Positions 30,604 to 40,908 of a DNA stretch of 64,000 nucleotides are shown here, piece after piece; position 1 is the stretch's first letter, and the number at the start of each line of letters is the position of its first letter. Source of the stretch: JAKACA01 sp050010115 (GTDB lineage: Bacteria; Actinomycetota; Acidimicrobiia; Acidimicrobiales; Bog-793); contig JBEKLQ010000002.1 in the NCBI GenBank assembly GCA_050010115.1, positions 66,192-130,191 on the forward strand, read 5' to 3'. Under the pieces are notes generated by a model. That model did not search any database. It worked only from the letters and a program-made list of their open reading frames with translations, and was not told where the DNA came from. A program made the translations under genes and the position numbers.

Positions 30604-32028
30604 TCAGCCGCCCGGCAGGTGAACGGGCTGGACGATATTCGCGTACAGGGCGCCCAGGCCGATGATGACGATGAAGGCCAGGAAGAGGTAGGCGAACGGC
30701 AGCAGCTTGGTGATGTCGGCGTGGTACGCCCGGCCTTTGCGCGAGCGGAGGCGCTCGTAGACGGCGATGGCAACGTGGCCCCCGTCGAGCGGCAGCATCG
30801 GCACCATGTTGACCACCCCGACGAACAAGTTGATGGCCGCCAGCAGCAACAGCAGGTTAGAGATCCCGTAACCGATCACCTCGGAGCCAAGCTCGATCGC
30901 TCCGAGGAACGAGAGGATCTGGCCGTTCGACGACGAGCCACCGCCACCGGCCGTGCCGGCCGATCCGCTGCAAGGACTGCCACCGCCGCCCTTGCTGCCG
31001 CCGCTCCCGGGGCTTGTCGTGCTCGGATGGTTGCCGGCGGTGGCGACCTGATGACCGAATTCTTGCAGGCCGTGGAGTGAGAACACCTCGGCCAGCCCGG
31101 AGAAGGTCCCGCCTACGAGGCTCCCGAACTGAGACGTCGTCTTCGAGATGGACGCGAGCGGGCCGTAGGTGACCTGCCGGGTGGTGCCTAGCTCGACGCC
31201 GATCTCTGCCTTCTCGTGATGCTGGGTACGGCCGTTCGAGCAGACCGCCACCTGGCGATTGACCGGCGTCACGACGAGGTGCACGGCGTGACCGCCTCGG
31301 CGGACGACCACGTGAAGACGCTTCCCGGCACTCTTCGAGATGACGGCGGTCAGGGCCGAGTACGTCGGCGTGGCGTGCCCGTCAACGGAGACGAACACGT
31401 CGCCGGCCCGGAAGCCTGCGAGCCGGGCCGGCGCCGGCTTGCCGCCGAATTGCAAGAGACTGTCCACTGTCGGCGCGCTCGACGTCGCCACGCCAGCCAG
31501 GGCGAACGCGCTCCACACGAGCACGAACGCAAGGATGAAATGCGAGATCGACCCGGCACTGGCGACGAGGACGCGCCGAGGGAAACCGGCCTGGCGATAG
31601 CTCCGGGTCTCGTCGGCGGGGTCGACCTCCTCGAGCATCGTCATGCCGACGATCTTCACGTAGCCGCCCGCCGGCAGCGCCTTCACGCCGTAGGTCGTCT
31701 CACCGCGCCGCACGGACCACAGCTTGGGTCCGAAGCCGAAGAAGTACTCCGTGACCTTCATGCCGCTCCACTTTGCGGTCGCGAAGTGAGCCAACTCGTG
31801 CACCATGACCATGACGACGAGCGCGAGCACGACGACGAGCACGCCGACACCGTGGAGGATGATGGCGGCCCCGACGAACGCGAGCACGACGAGAGCCAGC
31901 TTGGCCAAGGCCGCGCCGAGGCTGGAGGACCCCTCGCTCTCCTTTCCACCTTCCCCGCCCGATCGCGCGGGTTGGGGGTCGCCAGAGGCAACCGATCGAA
32001 TGTCGCCTGTCGAGGAGCCGACGCTCAA
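30604..32028 (-). CDS. rseP: RIP site-2 metalloprotease (RseP family)
   Basis: 474 residues from a TTG at 32028 whose codon overlaps the dxr stop (TTGA). This zinc metalloprotease cleaves transmembrane anti-sigma factors or signal-peptide remnants within the membrane. The zinc-binding HELAH is at residues 77-81 in the first main membrane helix, a PDZ domain lies at about 185-270, and the second metal motif NMVPMLPLDGGH lies near residue 410. Five or so hydrophobic segments are visible. An unusual Gly/Ser-rich insertion (about residues 335-380) separates the PDZ region from the C-terminal membrane helices. The first 40 residues are polar and disordered. Confidence 0.92.
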   Translation of the reverse strand: MSVGSSTGDIRSVASGDPQPARSGGEGGKESEGSSSLGAALAKLALVVLAFVGAAIILHGVGVLVVVLALVVMVMVHELAHFATAKWSGMKVTEYFFGFGPKLWSVRRGETTYGVKALPAGGYVKIVGMTMLEEVDPADETRSYRQAGFPRRVLVASAGSISHFILAFVLVWSAFALAGVATSSAPTVDSLLQFGGKPAPARLAGFRAGDVFVSVDGHATPTYSALTAVISKSAGKRLHVVVRRGGHAVHLVVTPVNRQVAVCSNGRTQHHEKAEIGVELGTTRQVTYGPLASISKTTSQFGSLVGGTFSGLAEVFSLHGLQEFGHQVATAGNHPSTTSPGSGGSKGGGGSPCSGSAGTAGGGGSSSNGQILSFLGAIELGSEVIGYGISNLLLLLAAINLFVGVVNMVPMLPLDGGHVAIAVYERLRSRKGRAYHADITKLLPFAYLFLAFIVIIGLGALYANIVQPVHLPGG

Positions 32029-33194
32029 GCAGCCTGCTCTCGACGGTCGACTGCCCGCGCAGCGAGCAACCTTGCCTCCGCATCGACTGCGAGCACGTCG
32101 TCCACGGTTGCCAGTCTCGTCAGTTCGTGCACAGAAAGGGCGTCACCAACGACTTCAGCGATCCCGCTCCACGTCAGCCGGCCTTCGAGGAACGCCGCCA
32201 CCGCCACTTCGTTGGCGGCGTTCATGCAGGCCGGAGCGCTGTTGCCTGCACGACCAGCGGCGAACGCCAAGGTCAGGCACTTGAACGTCTCCAGATCGGG
32301 CGGCTCGAACTCGAGTTGGCTGGCCTTCGTCCAGTCCAGCGCCCCGTACGCGACCTCGAGGCGTGTGGGGTAGGCCAACGCGTAGCCGATCGGCAACCGC
32401 ATGTCCGGGTTAGACAGCTGGGCGAGCGTCGCGCCGTCACGGAACTCCACCATCGAGTGCACGATCGACTGGGGGTGGATCACGACGTCGATGCAGTCGT
32501 AGGACAGGCCGAACAGCTCGTGGGCCTCCAGCACCTCAAGGCCCTTGTTCATCAGCGTCGAGGAATCCACGGTGATCTTCGGGCCCATCTTCCAGGTCGG
32601 GTGGTCGAGCGCCTCGTTCACCGTGACCGAAGCGAGCTCGTTGAGCCGCCGTCCGCGGAACGGCCCTCCACTCGCTGTGAGCACGAGGCGAGCCACGCCG
32701 TCGGTGGTCCCGCCGAGGCACTGATGGATCGCGCAGTGCTCCGAGTCGACGGGAACGAGCTCCGCCCCGTCCGTAGCCCGAGCGGCCTGCACGATCGGCG
32801 CGCCGGCTACGAGCGATTCTTTGTTGGCGAGTGCCAGGCGCTTGCCCGCCGCCAGTGCAGCCACAGTCACGTCGAGCCCGGCAAACCCCACGACCGCGTT
32901 CAGCACCACGTCCCCGCAGTCGACAAGCGAGGCGAGGGACCCCGGGCCGGCTCGCACCTCGGTTCCCGCTGGGACGAGAGCTTCGAGCTCGTCGGCCGAC
33001 GATGTCTCAGCGATCGCGACGACGGCCGGCCGGAACCTACAGGCCTGGGCGGCGAGAGCGGCGACCGAGGATCCCGCACCGAGGGCGGCGACCTCGAAAC
33101 GTTCCGGTGCGGCGGCGACAACGTCGAGCGCCTGCGTGCCGATCGAGCCGGTCGATCCAGCGATGACGATCTTGCGAGGCGCGCTCAACAACAA
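32025..33194 (-). CDS. dxr: 1-deoxy-D-xylulose 5-phosphate reductoisomerase
   Basis: 389 residues. It carries out the NADPH-dependent rearrangement and reduction of DXP to MEP, the first committed step of the MEP isoprenoid pathway. The NADPH motif GSTGSIGTQALDVV, the metal/substrate segments VPVDSEHCAIHQCL and LTASGGPFRG, the HPTWKMGPKITVDSSTLMNKGLEV block and HPQSIVHSMVEF are all present, and length is normal. The start is one of three consecutive TTG codons (33188-33194), 6 nt after the cdsA stop. Together with ispG in the same block it links isoprenoid synthesis to the translation and phospholipid genes, as in other actinobacteria. Confidence 0.96.
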   Translation of the reverse strand: MLLSAPRKIVIAGSTGSIGTQALDVVAAAPERFEVAALGAGSSVAALAAQACRFRPAVVAIAETSSADELEALVPAGTEVRAGPGSLASLVDCGDVVLNAVVGFAGLDVTVAALAAGKRLALANKESLVAGAPIVQAARATDGAELVPVDSEHCAIHQCLGGTTDGVARLVLTASGGPFRGRRLNELASVTVNEALDHPTWKMGPKITVDSSTLMNKGLEVLEAHELFGLSYDCIDVVIHPQSIVHSMVEFRDGATLAQLSNPDMRLPIGYALAYPTRLEVAYGALDWTKASQLEFEPPDLETFKCLTLAFAAGRAGNSAPACMNAANEVAVAAFLEGRLTWSGIAEVVGDALSVHELTRLATVDDVLAVDAEARLLAARAVDRREQAA

Positions 33195-33200
33195 TGCCCG

Positions 33201-34964
33201 TCAGCCGTGGAAGAGTCGGATGAGGCAATACGTCGCCGGCAGGACGAATAGCAGGGCGTCGATCCGGTCGAGCAGGCCACCGTGGGCGGGTAGCACACTG
33301 CCCATGTCCTTGACCCCGAGCTCGCGCTTGATCATGGACTCGGCGAGATCGCCGAGCGGCGCGAACACCGCCACGACGACGCCGAGCTCGGCAGCATGCG
33401 CAATGGTCCAAGGCGCCATCTGGCTCGTCACGCCGATGGCCACAGCGATGGCAGCGAAGCAGCCGCCGAACAAGCCCTCCCACGTCTTGTTCGGGCTGAT
33501 GGCCGGAGCGAGACGGTGCTTGCCGATCCAGCTACCGAACGCATACCCGCCGACGTCATAGGCAACGGTCGCCTCGATGGCCCCGAGCAGGTAGGCGACG
33601 CCATGGCGATGACCGAACAGGGTCGGATCGAGCAGCAACCCGGCGAAACCCCCCATCCCGATCCACGCCCAACCCATCACCGTCGCCGAGAGGTTGGCGA
33701 TCCGCGACTTGCGGGTGAGCCCGAGCAGGTACCAGCCCATCGTCGCCATCACGAAGAAGGCACCGACCACAGGGAATGCCTGTGGGCCCTTCAGGTACGC
33801 GCCAATGGCGAGCGCCGGCACGCCGAGCAGCCCGAGCAGCACCGCCGGGCGATAGCGTGCCCGGCGCAGCGCCTGGTAGCACTCGGCGATCGACACGATC
33901 AGCACGAGCGACACGAGCGCGAGGGCCAGGGGCGGCCCGGCAAGAAAGCACAGCAACGCCACGACCCCGACCCCGAGCCCGGTGACGGTGGCGATGATGG
34001 GGTCGCGCTTGCCTCCCGACTGAGTCGCCGGCGCCCCTACCGCGTCCGCCGTACCGGGGGCGCCCGACGCTGGCGCCGGCGCGGTCTCCGAGTCGTTGCC
34101 CGAGGTCGTCTGTCGCTTACGCCCGGCAAAGGTGACTTTCACCCGGTGAGCCGGCTTTCCGCGGTCTCGCGCCGAAGGTTCGGTCGTGGCAAGCCCGGAC
34201 CTACCGCCGCCATCGGCCGAGCTCCGCCCGGCCTCGGTCTCCTCCCACGGATCGCCTTCGTCGTTCTCGCCGGCCCAAGCCGCAGCGTTCTCGCCGGCTC
34301 GATCGTCATATCCCGCGTCAAACTCGTTGACACCCGCTGTCGGATGGAACGAGCCAGCCGTGGTCGAGCCACTGCTCGCTGGATCAACGACGAAATCGAA
34401 CGCGAACGGGTCGGGCTCATCCGGGCTCAGCGTGTGCTCGGCGACGGAGGTACCCTCGTTGACGAGGTCCGCGAACGTCAAATCGTCGTGGGCCCAATCG
34501 CTCTCGACTTCACGCCACACCGGCCCCGGAACGGTCGGGGTGCGATCGGCCAGCGGATGCTCGAGCAGAACCCGCGGGATCTCTCGCGTCGGGGGGTCTC
34601 GCCAGTCCGGCAACGGAGCCGCCTCGGACGCCGGCGCGAACGTGTCCGCCGGAAGGTGGTCCTCATCGGCCTGATCGGGAGCGCCTGCGACGGGCGGGGC
34701 CGGTACAAGGCCGGCGGCAACGCCCGCCTCGATGCCCTCGATGCGCGCCCGCATGTGCGGCGACCGCCGGGACGGGGGCGCTGACGCCTCGGTCGCAGAG
34801 TCGCCCTCGCCCGCGATGGCTCGGGTCCCGGCCACGTCGCCTTCGGCGATCTCCCCACCAAGTCCCAGCTCACCGACGTCACTCACGTCGTTGCCTTCGG
34901 TGACGGGATCGATGGTATAGGCCTCCGGGCGCTCGTCTCGATCTTCCAATGTGGACTCCCTCAC
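33201..34964 (-). CDS. cdsA: phosphatidate cytidylyltransferase with long disordered N-terminal extension
   Basis: 587 residues from the GTG at 34964; a TTG at 34949 with GAGGGAG 6 nt upstream is an equally good start (582 residues). The C-terminal ~265 residues are a complete CdsA: repeated membrane helices, SPNKTWEGLFGGC, and the signature KRELGVKDMGSVLPAHGGLLDRIDALLF. It makes CDP-diacylglycerol from phosphatidic acid and CTP. The first ~320 residues are acidic, Pro/Asp/Glu/Ala-rich and predicted disordered, ending in a basic stretch (HRVKVTFAGRKRQ) before the first helix. Normal CdsA is about 270-300 residues. It lies between frr and dxr in the conserved order; rlmN, often found here, is absent. 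Confidence 0.93.
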   Translation of the reverse strand: MRESTLEDRDERPEAYTIDPVTEGNDVSDVGELGLGGEIAEGDVAGTRAIAGEGDSATEASAPPSRRSPHMRARIEGIEAGVAAGLVPAPPVAGAPDQADEDHLPADTFAPASEAAPLPDWRDPPTREIPRVLLEHPLADRTPTVPGPVWREVESDWAHDDLTFADLVNEGTSVAEHTLSPDEPDPFAFDFVVDPASSGSTTAGSFHPTAGVNEFDAGYDDRAGENAAAWAGENDEGDPWEETEAGRSSADGGGRSGLATTEPSARDRGKPAHRVKVTFAGRKRQTTSGNDSETAPAPASGAPGTADAVGAPATQSGGKRDPIIATVTGLGVGVVALLCFLAGPPLALALVSLVLIVSIAECYQALRRARYRPAVLLGLLGVPALAIGAYLKGPQAFPVVGAFFVMATMGWYLLGLTRKSRIANLSATVMGWAWIGMGGFAGLLLDPTLFGHRHGVAYLLGAIEATVAYDVGGYAFGSWIGKHRLAPAISPNKTWEGLFGGCFAAIAVAIGVTSQMAPWTIAHAAELGVVVAVFAPLGDLAESMIKRELGVKDMGSVLPAHGGLLDRIDALLFVLPATYCLIRLFHG

Positions 34965-34986
34965 GACGCAGAGCCGCTGTCAGCGC

Positions 34987-35565
34987 TCAGAGTTCGAGCA
35001 ATTCCTTCTCCTTGGCCGCCAGCTGGTGCTCGACCTGAGCGATCAACTCGTGGGTCAGCTTCTCAAGTTCCTTCTCGGCGCGCTCCAACTCGTCGGATGA
35101 GATCTCACCGTCCTTCTCGAGTGCCTCCAGCTCGTGGCGAGTGGCGCGGCGCACATTGCGGACGGCCACGCGACCGTCCTCGGCCCGGTGCCGGACGACC
35201 TTCACGAGCTCCTTGCGTCGCTCGGTCGTCAGCTCAGGAAAGACCAGCCGGATCACCGTGCCGTCATTGGACGGATTAATACCCAGATCAGACGACGAGA
35301 TTGCTTTCTCGATAGCTTTCAGCGCTCCCTTGTCGTACGGCGATACGACGAGCACCCTCGGTTCGGGCACGCTGAAGCCCGCCACCTGCTGCATCGGCAC
35401 CTCGGTGCCGTAGTAGTCAACCCGGAGCTTCTCGATCAGCACCGGCGACGCCCGCCCAGTCCGGACCGAGGCGAAGTCGGCTTTGGCGTGATCGACCGCC
35501 TTGTGCATCCGCTCACGGCACTCCTCGAGGGCCGCCTGGATGAGCTCGGAGCCCTCGGTCGTCAC
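34987..35565 (-). CDS. frr: ribosome recycling factor
   Basis: 192 residues, slightly longer than the usual ~185. With EF-G it splits the post-termination ribosome. Typical RRF segments are VRTGRASPVLIEKLRVDYYGTEVPMQQVAGFSVPEPRVLVVSPYDK, NPSNDGTVIRLVFPELTTERRKELVK and the C-terminal KELEKLTHELIAQVEHQLAAKEKELLEL helix. The GTG start overlaps the pyrH stop (GTGA at 35562-35565), giving translational coupling. Confidence 0.97.
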   Translation of the reverse strand: MTTEGSELIQAALEECRERMHKAVDHAKADFASVRTGRASPVLIEKLRVDYYGTEVPMQQVAGFSVPEPRVLVVSPYDKGALKAIEKAISSSDLGINPSNDGTVIRLVFPELTTERRKELVKVVRHRAEDGRVAVRNVRRATRHELEALEKDGEISSDELERAEKELEKLTHELIAQVEHQLAAKEKELLEL

Positions 35566-36323
35566 GAGATCAGCGTACCGATCCGCTCGCCCGCGAGGGC
35601 GGCTCGGATGTTGCCGGGCTGCATGATGTCGAATATCAGGATCGGGATGGAGTTGTCGCGGCAGAACGTGATCGCGGTGAGGTCCATGACGCGCAGATCG
35701 CGCGATACGACATCCATGAAGCCAATCTCCTCGTACCGGACGGCATCGGTATCGAGCCGGGGATCAGCGCTGTACACACCGTCCACGCCTGAATGCGTGC
35801 CTTTCATGATGGCGTCTGCCTCGATCTCGGCTGCGCGCAGAGCGGCAGGCGTATCGGTCGTAAAGTACGGGCTGCCCATCCCCGCTGCGAGGATTACCAC
35901 TCGCCCCTTCTCGAGGTGGCGGATCGCCCGCCGCCGGATGTACGGCTCGCAGACCTCGGCCATCTGGATGGCCGACAGCACGCGTGTGGGCTGGCCCTCC
36001 CGCTCGATGGCGTCTTGTAGCGCCAGAGCGTTGATCACGGTTGCGAGCATGCCCATGGTGTCCGAGGTGGCGCGGTCCATCCCTTCGCCGGCGCCGATCG
36101 TGCCACGCCAGATGTTGCCGCCACCGACGACGACCGCCATCTCCACCCCGAACTCGGAGCGTGCCGCGCTGATCTCGCGGGCCAGCCGCCCGACGGTGGC
36201 GGCGTCGATCGTCTCGTCGGAGGCCGCGCTCGCGAGCGCCTCGCCGGACAGCTTCAGTACGACGCGTCCCCACCGGGGCAACGCCACCGCTCCAGTGGCG
36301 ACAAGAGCCGGCCCGTCGGGCAT
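35562..36323 (-). CDS. pyrH: UMP kinase
   Basis: 253 residues. Phosphorylates UMP to UDP and is the bacterial hexameric, amino-acid-kinase-fold type. Motifs are RVVLKLSGEALA, VVVGGGNIWRG, DTMGMLATVINALALQ, GMGSPYFTTDT and GVDGVYSADPR. About 17 residues precede the usual RVVLKLSGE start. It lies one base after the tsf stop and overlaps frr, in the conserved rpsB-tsf-pyrH-frr order. Confidence 0.97.
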   Translation of the reverse strand: MPDGPALVATGAVALPRWGRVVLKLSGEALASAASDETIDAATVGRLAREISAARSEFGVEMAVVVGGGNIWRGTIGAGEGMDRATSDTMGMLATVINALALQDAIEREGQPTRVLSAIQMAEVCEPYIRRRAIRHLEKGRVVILAAGMGSPYFTTDTPAALRAAEIEADAIMKGTHSGVDGVYSADPRLDTDAVRYEEIGFMDVVSRDLRVMDLTAITFCRDNSIPILIFDIMQPGNIRAALAGERIGTLIS

Positions 36324-36324
36324 C

Positions 36325-37128
36325 TCAAGACCCGACGACGACCTGGGCGAACCGGAGCAGATCGGCGCCGCCGTGGGAGGCCAAGAGGCCAGCGATCGCC
36401 TGCTTCTCGTCTCGCACGTACGGCTGCTCGAGGAGACACCGTTCCTTGAACCAGCCGTTCAAGCGACCCTCGATGATCTTCGGCAGTGCTGCCTCGGGCT
36501 TGCCCTCGTTGCGCGAGATCGTCTCGATCGTCTGGCGCTCGGCGGCGACGGCATTTTCGGGGACATCCTCCCGGCGCAGGTATTCGGGCCGGGAGAATGC
36601 GACGTGAACAGCGATGTCGTGGGCAAGCTCCTGGCTACCGCCGGCGAGCTCGACGAGGACGGCATTGACGCCCCGGGCGTTCTGGATGTGCAGATAGCTG
36701 CCGATGACCGATCCCTCAGCTGCTTCGAAGCGCCGAGTCTGGCCGATGGCGATGTTCTCTTTCAAGGTCACGGCGAGCTTCTCGACGCGCTCGCGCTGTG
36801 CCTCGAGCGCGGTCTCGCCGCCCGCAGCCAGCTCGGCTGCGAGCTCGTCGACGAGCTGTACGAAGTCCGCCGACTTGGCGACGAAGTCCGTCTCACACTC
36901 GAGGGCCACGATCGCGCCGACGTGGCCGTCGACGACGACCGCGACGGCACCCTCGGAGCGGTCACGGTCGGCTCGCTTGCCGGCGCTCACCTTGCCCTGC
37001 TCGCGCAGCCACTGCGCCGCCTTTTCGAGATCGCCGTCATTCTTGAGCAGCGCCTCCCGGCAGTCCAAGATGCCCGCGCCGGTGAGCTTGCGCAGCGCGG
37101 CGATGTCCTTGGCTGTGAACTCTGCCAT
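36325..37128 (-). CDS. tsf: elongation factor Ts
   Basis: 267 residues. Nucleotide exchange factor for EF-Tu. The N-terminal UBA-like domain (AKDIAALRKLTGAGILDCREALLKNDGDLEKAAQWLREQG) and the core (ALECETDFVAKSADFVQLVDELA, with the TDFV contact motif) are conserved, and FKERCLLEQPYVRDEKQ lies near the C-terminus. It follows rpsB by 5 nt and precedes pyrH by one base. Confidence 0.97.
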   Translation of the reverse strand: MAEFTAKDIAALRKLTGAGILDCREALLKNDGDLEKAAQWLREQGKVSAGKRADRDRSEGAVAVVVDGHVGAIVALECETDFVAKSADFVQLVDELAAELAAGGETALEAQRERVEKLAVTLKENIAIGQTRRFEAAEGSVIGSYLHIQNARGVNAVLVELAGGSQELAHDIAVHVAFSRPEYLRREDVPENAVAAERQTIETISRNEGKPEAALPKIIEGRLNGWFKERCLLEQPYVRDEKQAIAGLLASHGGADLLRFAQVVVGS

Positions 37129-37133
37129 CTACT

Positions 37134-38297
<1,164 letters not shown>

Positions 38298-38481
38298 AGT
38301 TGACTTCCTCCCGGCGGTTGAGCTGATCCGGGCACGGCGCCTGCACGGCGACCGCGGGTGTACCCGGACGAGACTGTGAACAAGGTGCAAGGCCCGATCG
38401 GACCTCGGCGAAGATCGTAGCCGCTGCAATGACCGACTCTGCCAGCACCAGGCAGACGAGCGTGGAAGGCTTGTGGGGTCC

Positions 38482-39258
38482 TCAGCCCATCTCGTCGCGC
38501 AAGCGGTGCCGGAGCTGGTGGACCGCCTTCGTGTGAATCTGGCAGGCCCGGCTCTCGGTCACGCCCAGGATGTCCCCGATCTCGGACAGGTTCAACCGCT
38601 CGTAGTAGTACAGCGTGAGCACGGTGCGCTCACGCTCGGCCAGGCTGGCGATGGCCCCGGCGACGAGGCGCCGGGTCTCTTGGATTTCGAGTCGCGCGGC
38701 GGGCCCGTCTTCACTGTCGGCGATCGTGTCCCCGAGCGTCCGGAACCCCTGACCTCCCGTGAACAGCACTTCGTCGAGCTGCAGAACGCTCGCCCGCGTC
38801 GTCTGGCTCAGCATCGAGTCCAGCTCGGCGGCGGAGATGCCGAGCTCCGCTGCCAGCTCGTCATCGGTAGGTGAGCGTTGCAGGCGGTTCTCGAGCTTCG
38901 TGTAGGCCGCATCGGCAGCCCGCGCCTTGGCTCGGACCGATCGGGGCACCCAGTCGATCGATCGCAGCTCGTCCAGGATCGCGCCGCGGATTCGCGGCAC
39001 TGCGTACGTCTCGAACTTGAAGCCCCGATCAGGATCGAATTTCTCGATCGCATCGATCAAGCCGATGATCCCGTAGCTCACGAGGTCGGCGCCGTCGAGG
39101 GAACTGGGAAGGCGCGACAGCACCCGGCTGGCCACGAACTTCACCAGCGGCGAGTAGTGCAGGATCAAGCGATCCCGTGCCGACCGCCCGCCGCCGGCTT
39201 TGAACTCCGCCCAGAGCTCCTCGACGGTCTCGATGCGCTTCACGCTCATGGTGGTCAT
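38482..39258 (-). CDS. whiG: RNA polymerase sigma factor of the FliA/WhiG type
   Basis: 258 residues from the ATG at 39258, which overlaps the xerC stop (ATGA). Region 2 (LVKFVASRVLSRLPSSLDGADLVSYGIIGLIDAIEKFDPDRGFKFETYAVPRIRGAILDELR), region 3 (SPTDDELAAELGI) and region 4 (LAERERTVLTLYYYERLNLSEIGDILGVTESRACQIHTKAV) are complete. It is sigma-28-like. In Streptomyces the orthologue WhiG starts sporulation gene expression, while in motile bacteria FliA drives flagellar genes. No flagellar gene is in the window, so the symbol follows the actinobacterial position next to rpsB and is tentative. An anti-sigma partner is not encoded nearby. Confidence 0.9.
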   Translation of the reverse strand: MTTMSVKRIETVEELWAEFKAGGGRSARDRLILHYSPLVKFVASRVLSRLPSSLDGADLVSYGIIGLIDAIEKFDPDRGFKFETYAVPRIRGAILDELRSIDWVPRSVRAKARAADAAYTKLENRLQRSPTDDELAAELGISAAELDSMLSQTTRASVLQLDEVLFTGGQGFRTLGDTIADSEDGPAARLEIQETRRLVAGAIASLAERERTVLTLYYYERLNLSEIGDILGVTESRACQIHTKAVHQLRHRLRDEMG

Positions 39259-40136
39259 GCCCTCGGGTGCGCGTTCCGGTACGCACCCACGAGCCGCTCC
39301 GTGGAGACGTGTGTGTACACCTCGGTCGTGCGAAGACTGGCATGACCGAGCAGTTCCTGTACGACCCGCAAGTCCGCGCCGCCATCGAGCAGGTGCGTGG
39401 CGTAGGTGTGGCGGAGCGCGTGCGGGTGCGTCGGTACCGGCGATCGGCGATCGAGGACGCGCCTTACATCTCGCGGCGTAATCCGCCGGCGCCGGGCATT
39501 CAAGAACACTGCTGGCGTGGCGTCGGCAGGATCGAGCAAGTGAGTGCGTCCGCGGGTCAGGTACGCCGATACGGCTTCCACGCTGGGCTCGCTGAGCGGC
39601 ACCCGCCGCTGCTTGGACCCCTTCCCCCAGACGGTGACGGCGCGGGCCGTCAGGTCGAGATCCGCCAAGTCGAGCCCGCACAGCTCGCCCACACGGAGCC
39701 CACTGCCGTACAGGAGCTCGAGGATGGCGTCGTCCCGCAGCCGACGAGCCGGATCCTCAGCCTCGTCGGCCGCCCGCACACCGTCGAGCAGCTCGTCCAG
39801 CTCACTCGGCGCCAGCACCCGGGGTAGGCGCGCCTCGCCCGCCGGCGCTATCAATCGCCTGGCCGGATCGGAGTCGATGACGCCCGTGCGCCGGAGCCAA
39901 GCGAAGTAACTCCGGAGTGCGGAGGCCTTGCGGGCGATGGAACGGCGGGCGTAGCGGCGGGTGGCCAGGTACGCGAGATATCGACGCAGCACCAGGCGAT
40001 CAACGCTGCCTGGATCCTCCACGCCAGAGCGTTCGAGCCACTCGAGAAACCCAACGACATCTCCCTCATAAGCCCTACGGGTGGCGGGCGACTGCCCGGC
40101 TAGCGAGCGCACGAAGCCATCAACCTCGAACCCCAC
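39255..40136 (-). CDS. xerC: tyrosine recombinase XerC
   Basis: 293 residues from a GTG at 40136; codons up to 40196 are in frame but add atypical sequence. The N-terminal SAM-like core-binding domain is VDGFVRSLAGQSPATRRAYEGDVVGFLEWLER with RYARRSIARKASALRSYFAWL. The catalytic domain shows the Arg in LLYGSGLRVGELCGL, the Lys in WGKGSKQRRVPLSE, HALRHTYATHLLDGGAD (HxxR), and GHASLRTTEVYTHVS with the Tyr nucleophile. XerC with XerD resolves chromosome dimers at dif. It is encoded next to the sigma factor as in many actinobacteria, and the 4-nt overlap indicates a two-gene operon. Confidence 0.93.
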   Translation of the reverse strand: MGFEVDGFVRSLAGQSPATRRAYEGDVVGFLEWLERSGVEDPGSVDRLVLRRYLAYLATRRYARRSIARKASALRSYFAWLRRTGVIDSDPARRLIAPAGEARLPRVLAPSELDELLDGVRAADEAEDPARRLRDDAILELLYGSGLRVGELCGLDLADLDLTARAVTVWGKGSKQRRVPLSEPSVEAVSAYLTRGRTHLLDPADATPAVFLNARRRRITPRDVRRVLDRRSPVPTHPHALRHTYATHLLDGGADLRVVQELLGHASLRTTEVYTHVSTERLVGAYRNAHPRA

Positions 40137-40215
40137 AGCGAAACGGTACCTGAGCACGACGCCTGACCGCGGCTCCGTCACCCATCGGGTCCTCAAGTAG
40201 GGGAAGATGTTGCAT

Positions 40216-40908
40216 ATGACCAGCCGAATCCTCCTCGTCGAAGACGACGAACGTATCCGAGCCTCGATGCGGTTGTCGCTCGAGGACGAGGGGTACGACG
40301 TCGAGGAAGCAGGCAGCGGCGAGGAGGCACTGGAGGCTCATGCCCGTTCGCTCGTCGGCGGGGGCTTCGATCTGTTGGTCATCGACATCATGCTGCCGGG
40401 GATGGACGGCTTCGAGTGCTGCCGGGAGCTCCGCAAGGTGTCCACCGTGCCGATCATCATGGTGACGGCGCTCACCGACACGGCTCACGTGGTGACGGGT
40501 CTCGAAGCTGGGGCCGACGACTATGTCACCAAGCCCTTTGAACCGAAGGAGCTGGCAGCGCGGATCCGCGCCCTGCTCCGCCGAGCCAGGGCCACCGATG
40601 GCGGCCCTGTCTCGCTCGTCTTCGGGGACCTCGAGATCCTCCGGGAAGCCGGCGTCGTCCGCAGCCGGGGCGAGGAGGTGCACCTCACTAGGACGGAGTT
40701 CCTGCTGCTGTGCGAGCTTGCCGCCAACAGCGGCAAGGTGCTCTCCCGTGAGCAACTGCTGGAGCGGGTCTGGAGCTATGACTACTTCGGCGATGGCCGG
40801 TTGGTCGACGTTCACGTTCGCCGCCTGCGCACCAAGATCGAGAGCGACCCCAGCGAACCGCAGCACGTGATCACCGTCCGCGGCCTCGGTTACAAGCTGG
40901 CTCCGTGA
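40216..40908 (+). CDS. OmpR-family response regulator (MtrA-like)
   Basis: 230 residues from the ATG at 40216, with GGGGAAG 9 nt upstream; the ATG at 40207 is too close to that site. The receiver domain has the acidic pair (LLVEDDERIR), the phospho-acceptor Asp in LLVIDIMLPGMDG, the Thr in VTALTD and the Lys in VTKPFEP. The winged-helix DNA-binding domain includes HLTRTEFLLLCELAANSGKVLSREQLLERVW and VDVHVRRLRTKIE. The kinase (GTGA overlap) and a GerMN-like lipoprotein follow, reproducing the mtrA-mtrB-lpqB order of actinobacteria, where the system controls cell-wall turnover and osmotic response. Confidence 0.9.
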   Translation: MTSRILLVEDDERIRASMRLSLEDEGYDVEEAGSGEEALEAHARSLVGGGFDLLVIDIMLPGMDGFECCRELRKVSTVPIIMVTALTDTAHVVTGLEAGADDYVTKPFEPKELAARIRALLRRARATDGGPVSLVFGDLEILREAGVVRSRGEEVHLTRTEFLLLCELAANSGKVLSREQLLERVWSYDYFGDGRLVDVHVRRLRTKIESDPSEPQHVITVRGLGYKLAP

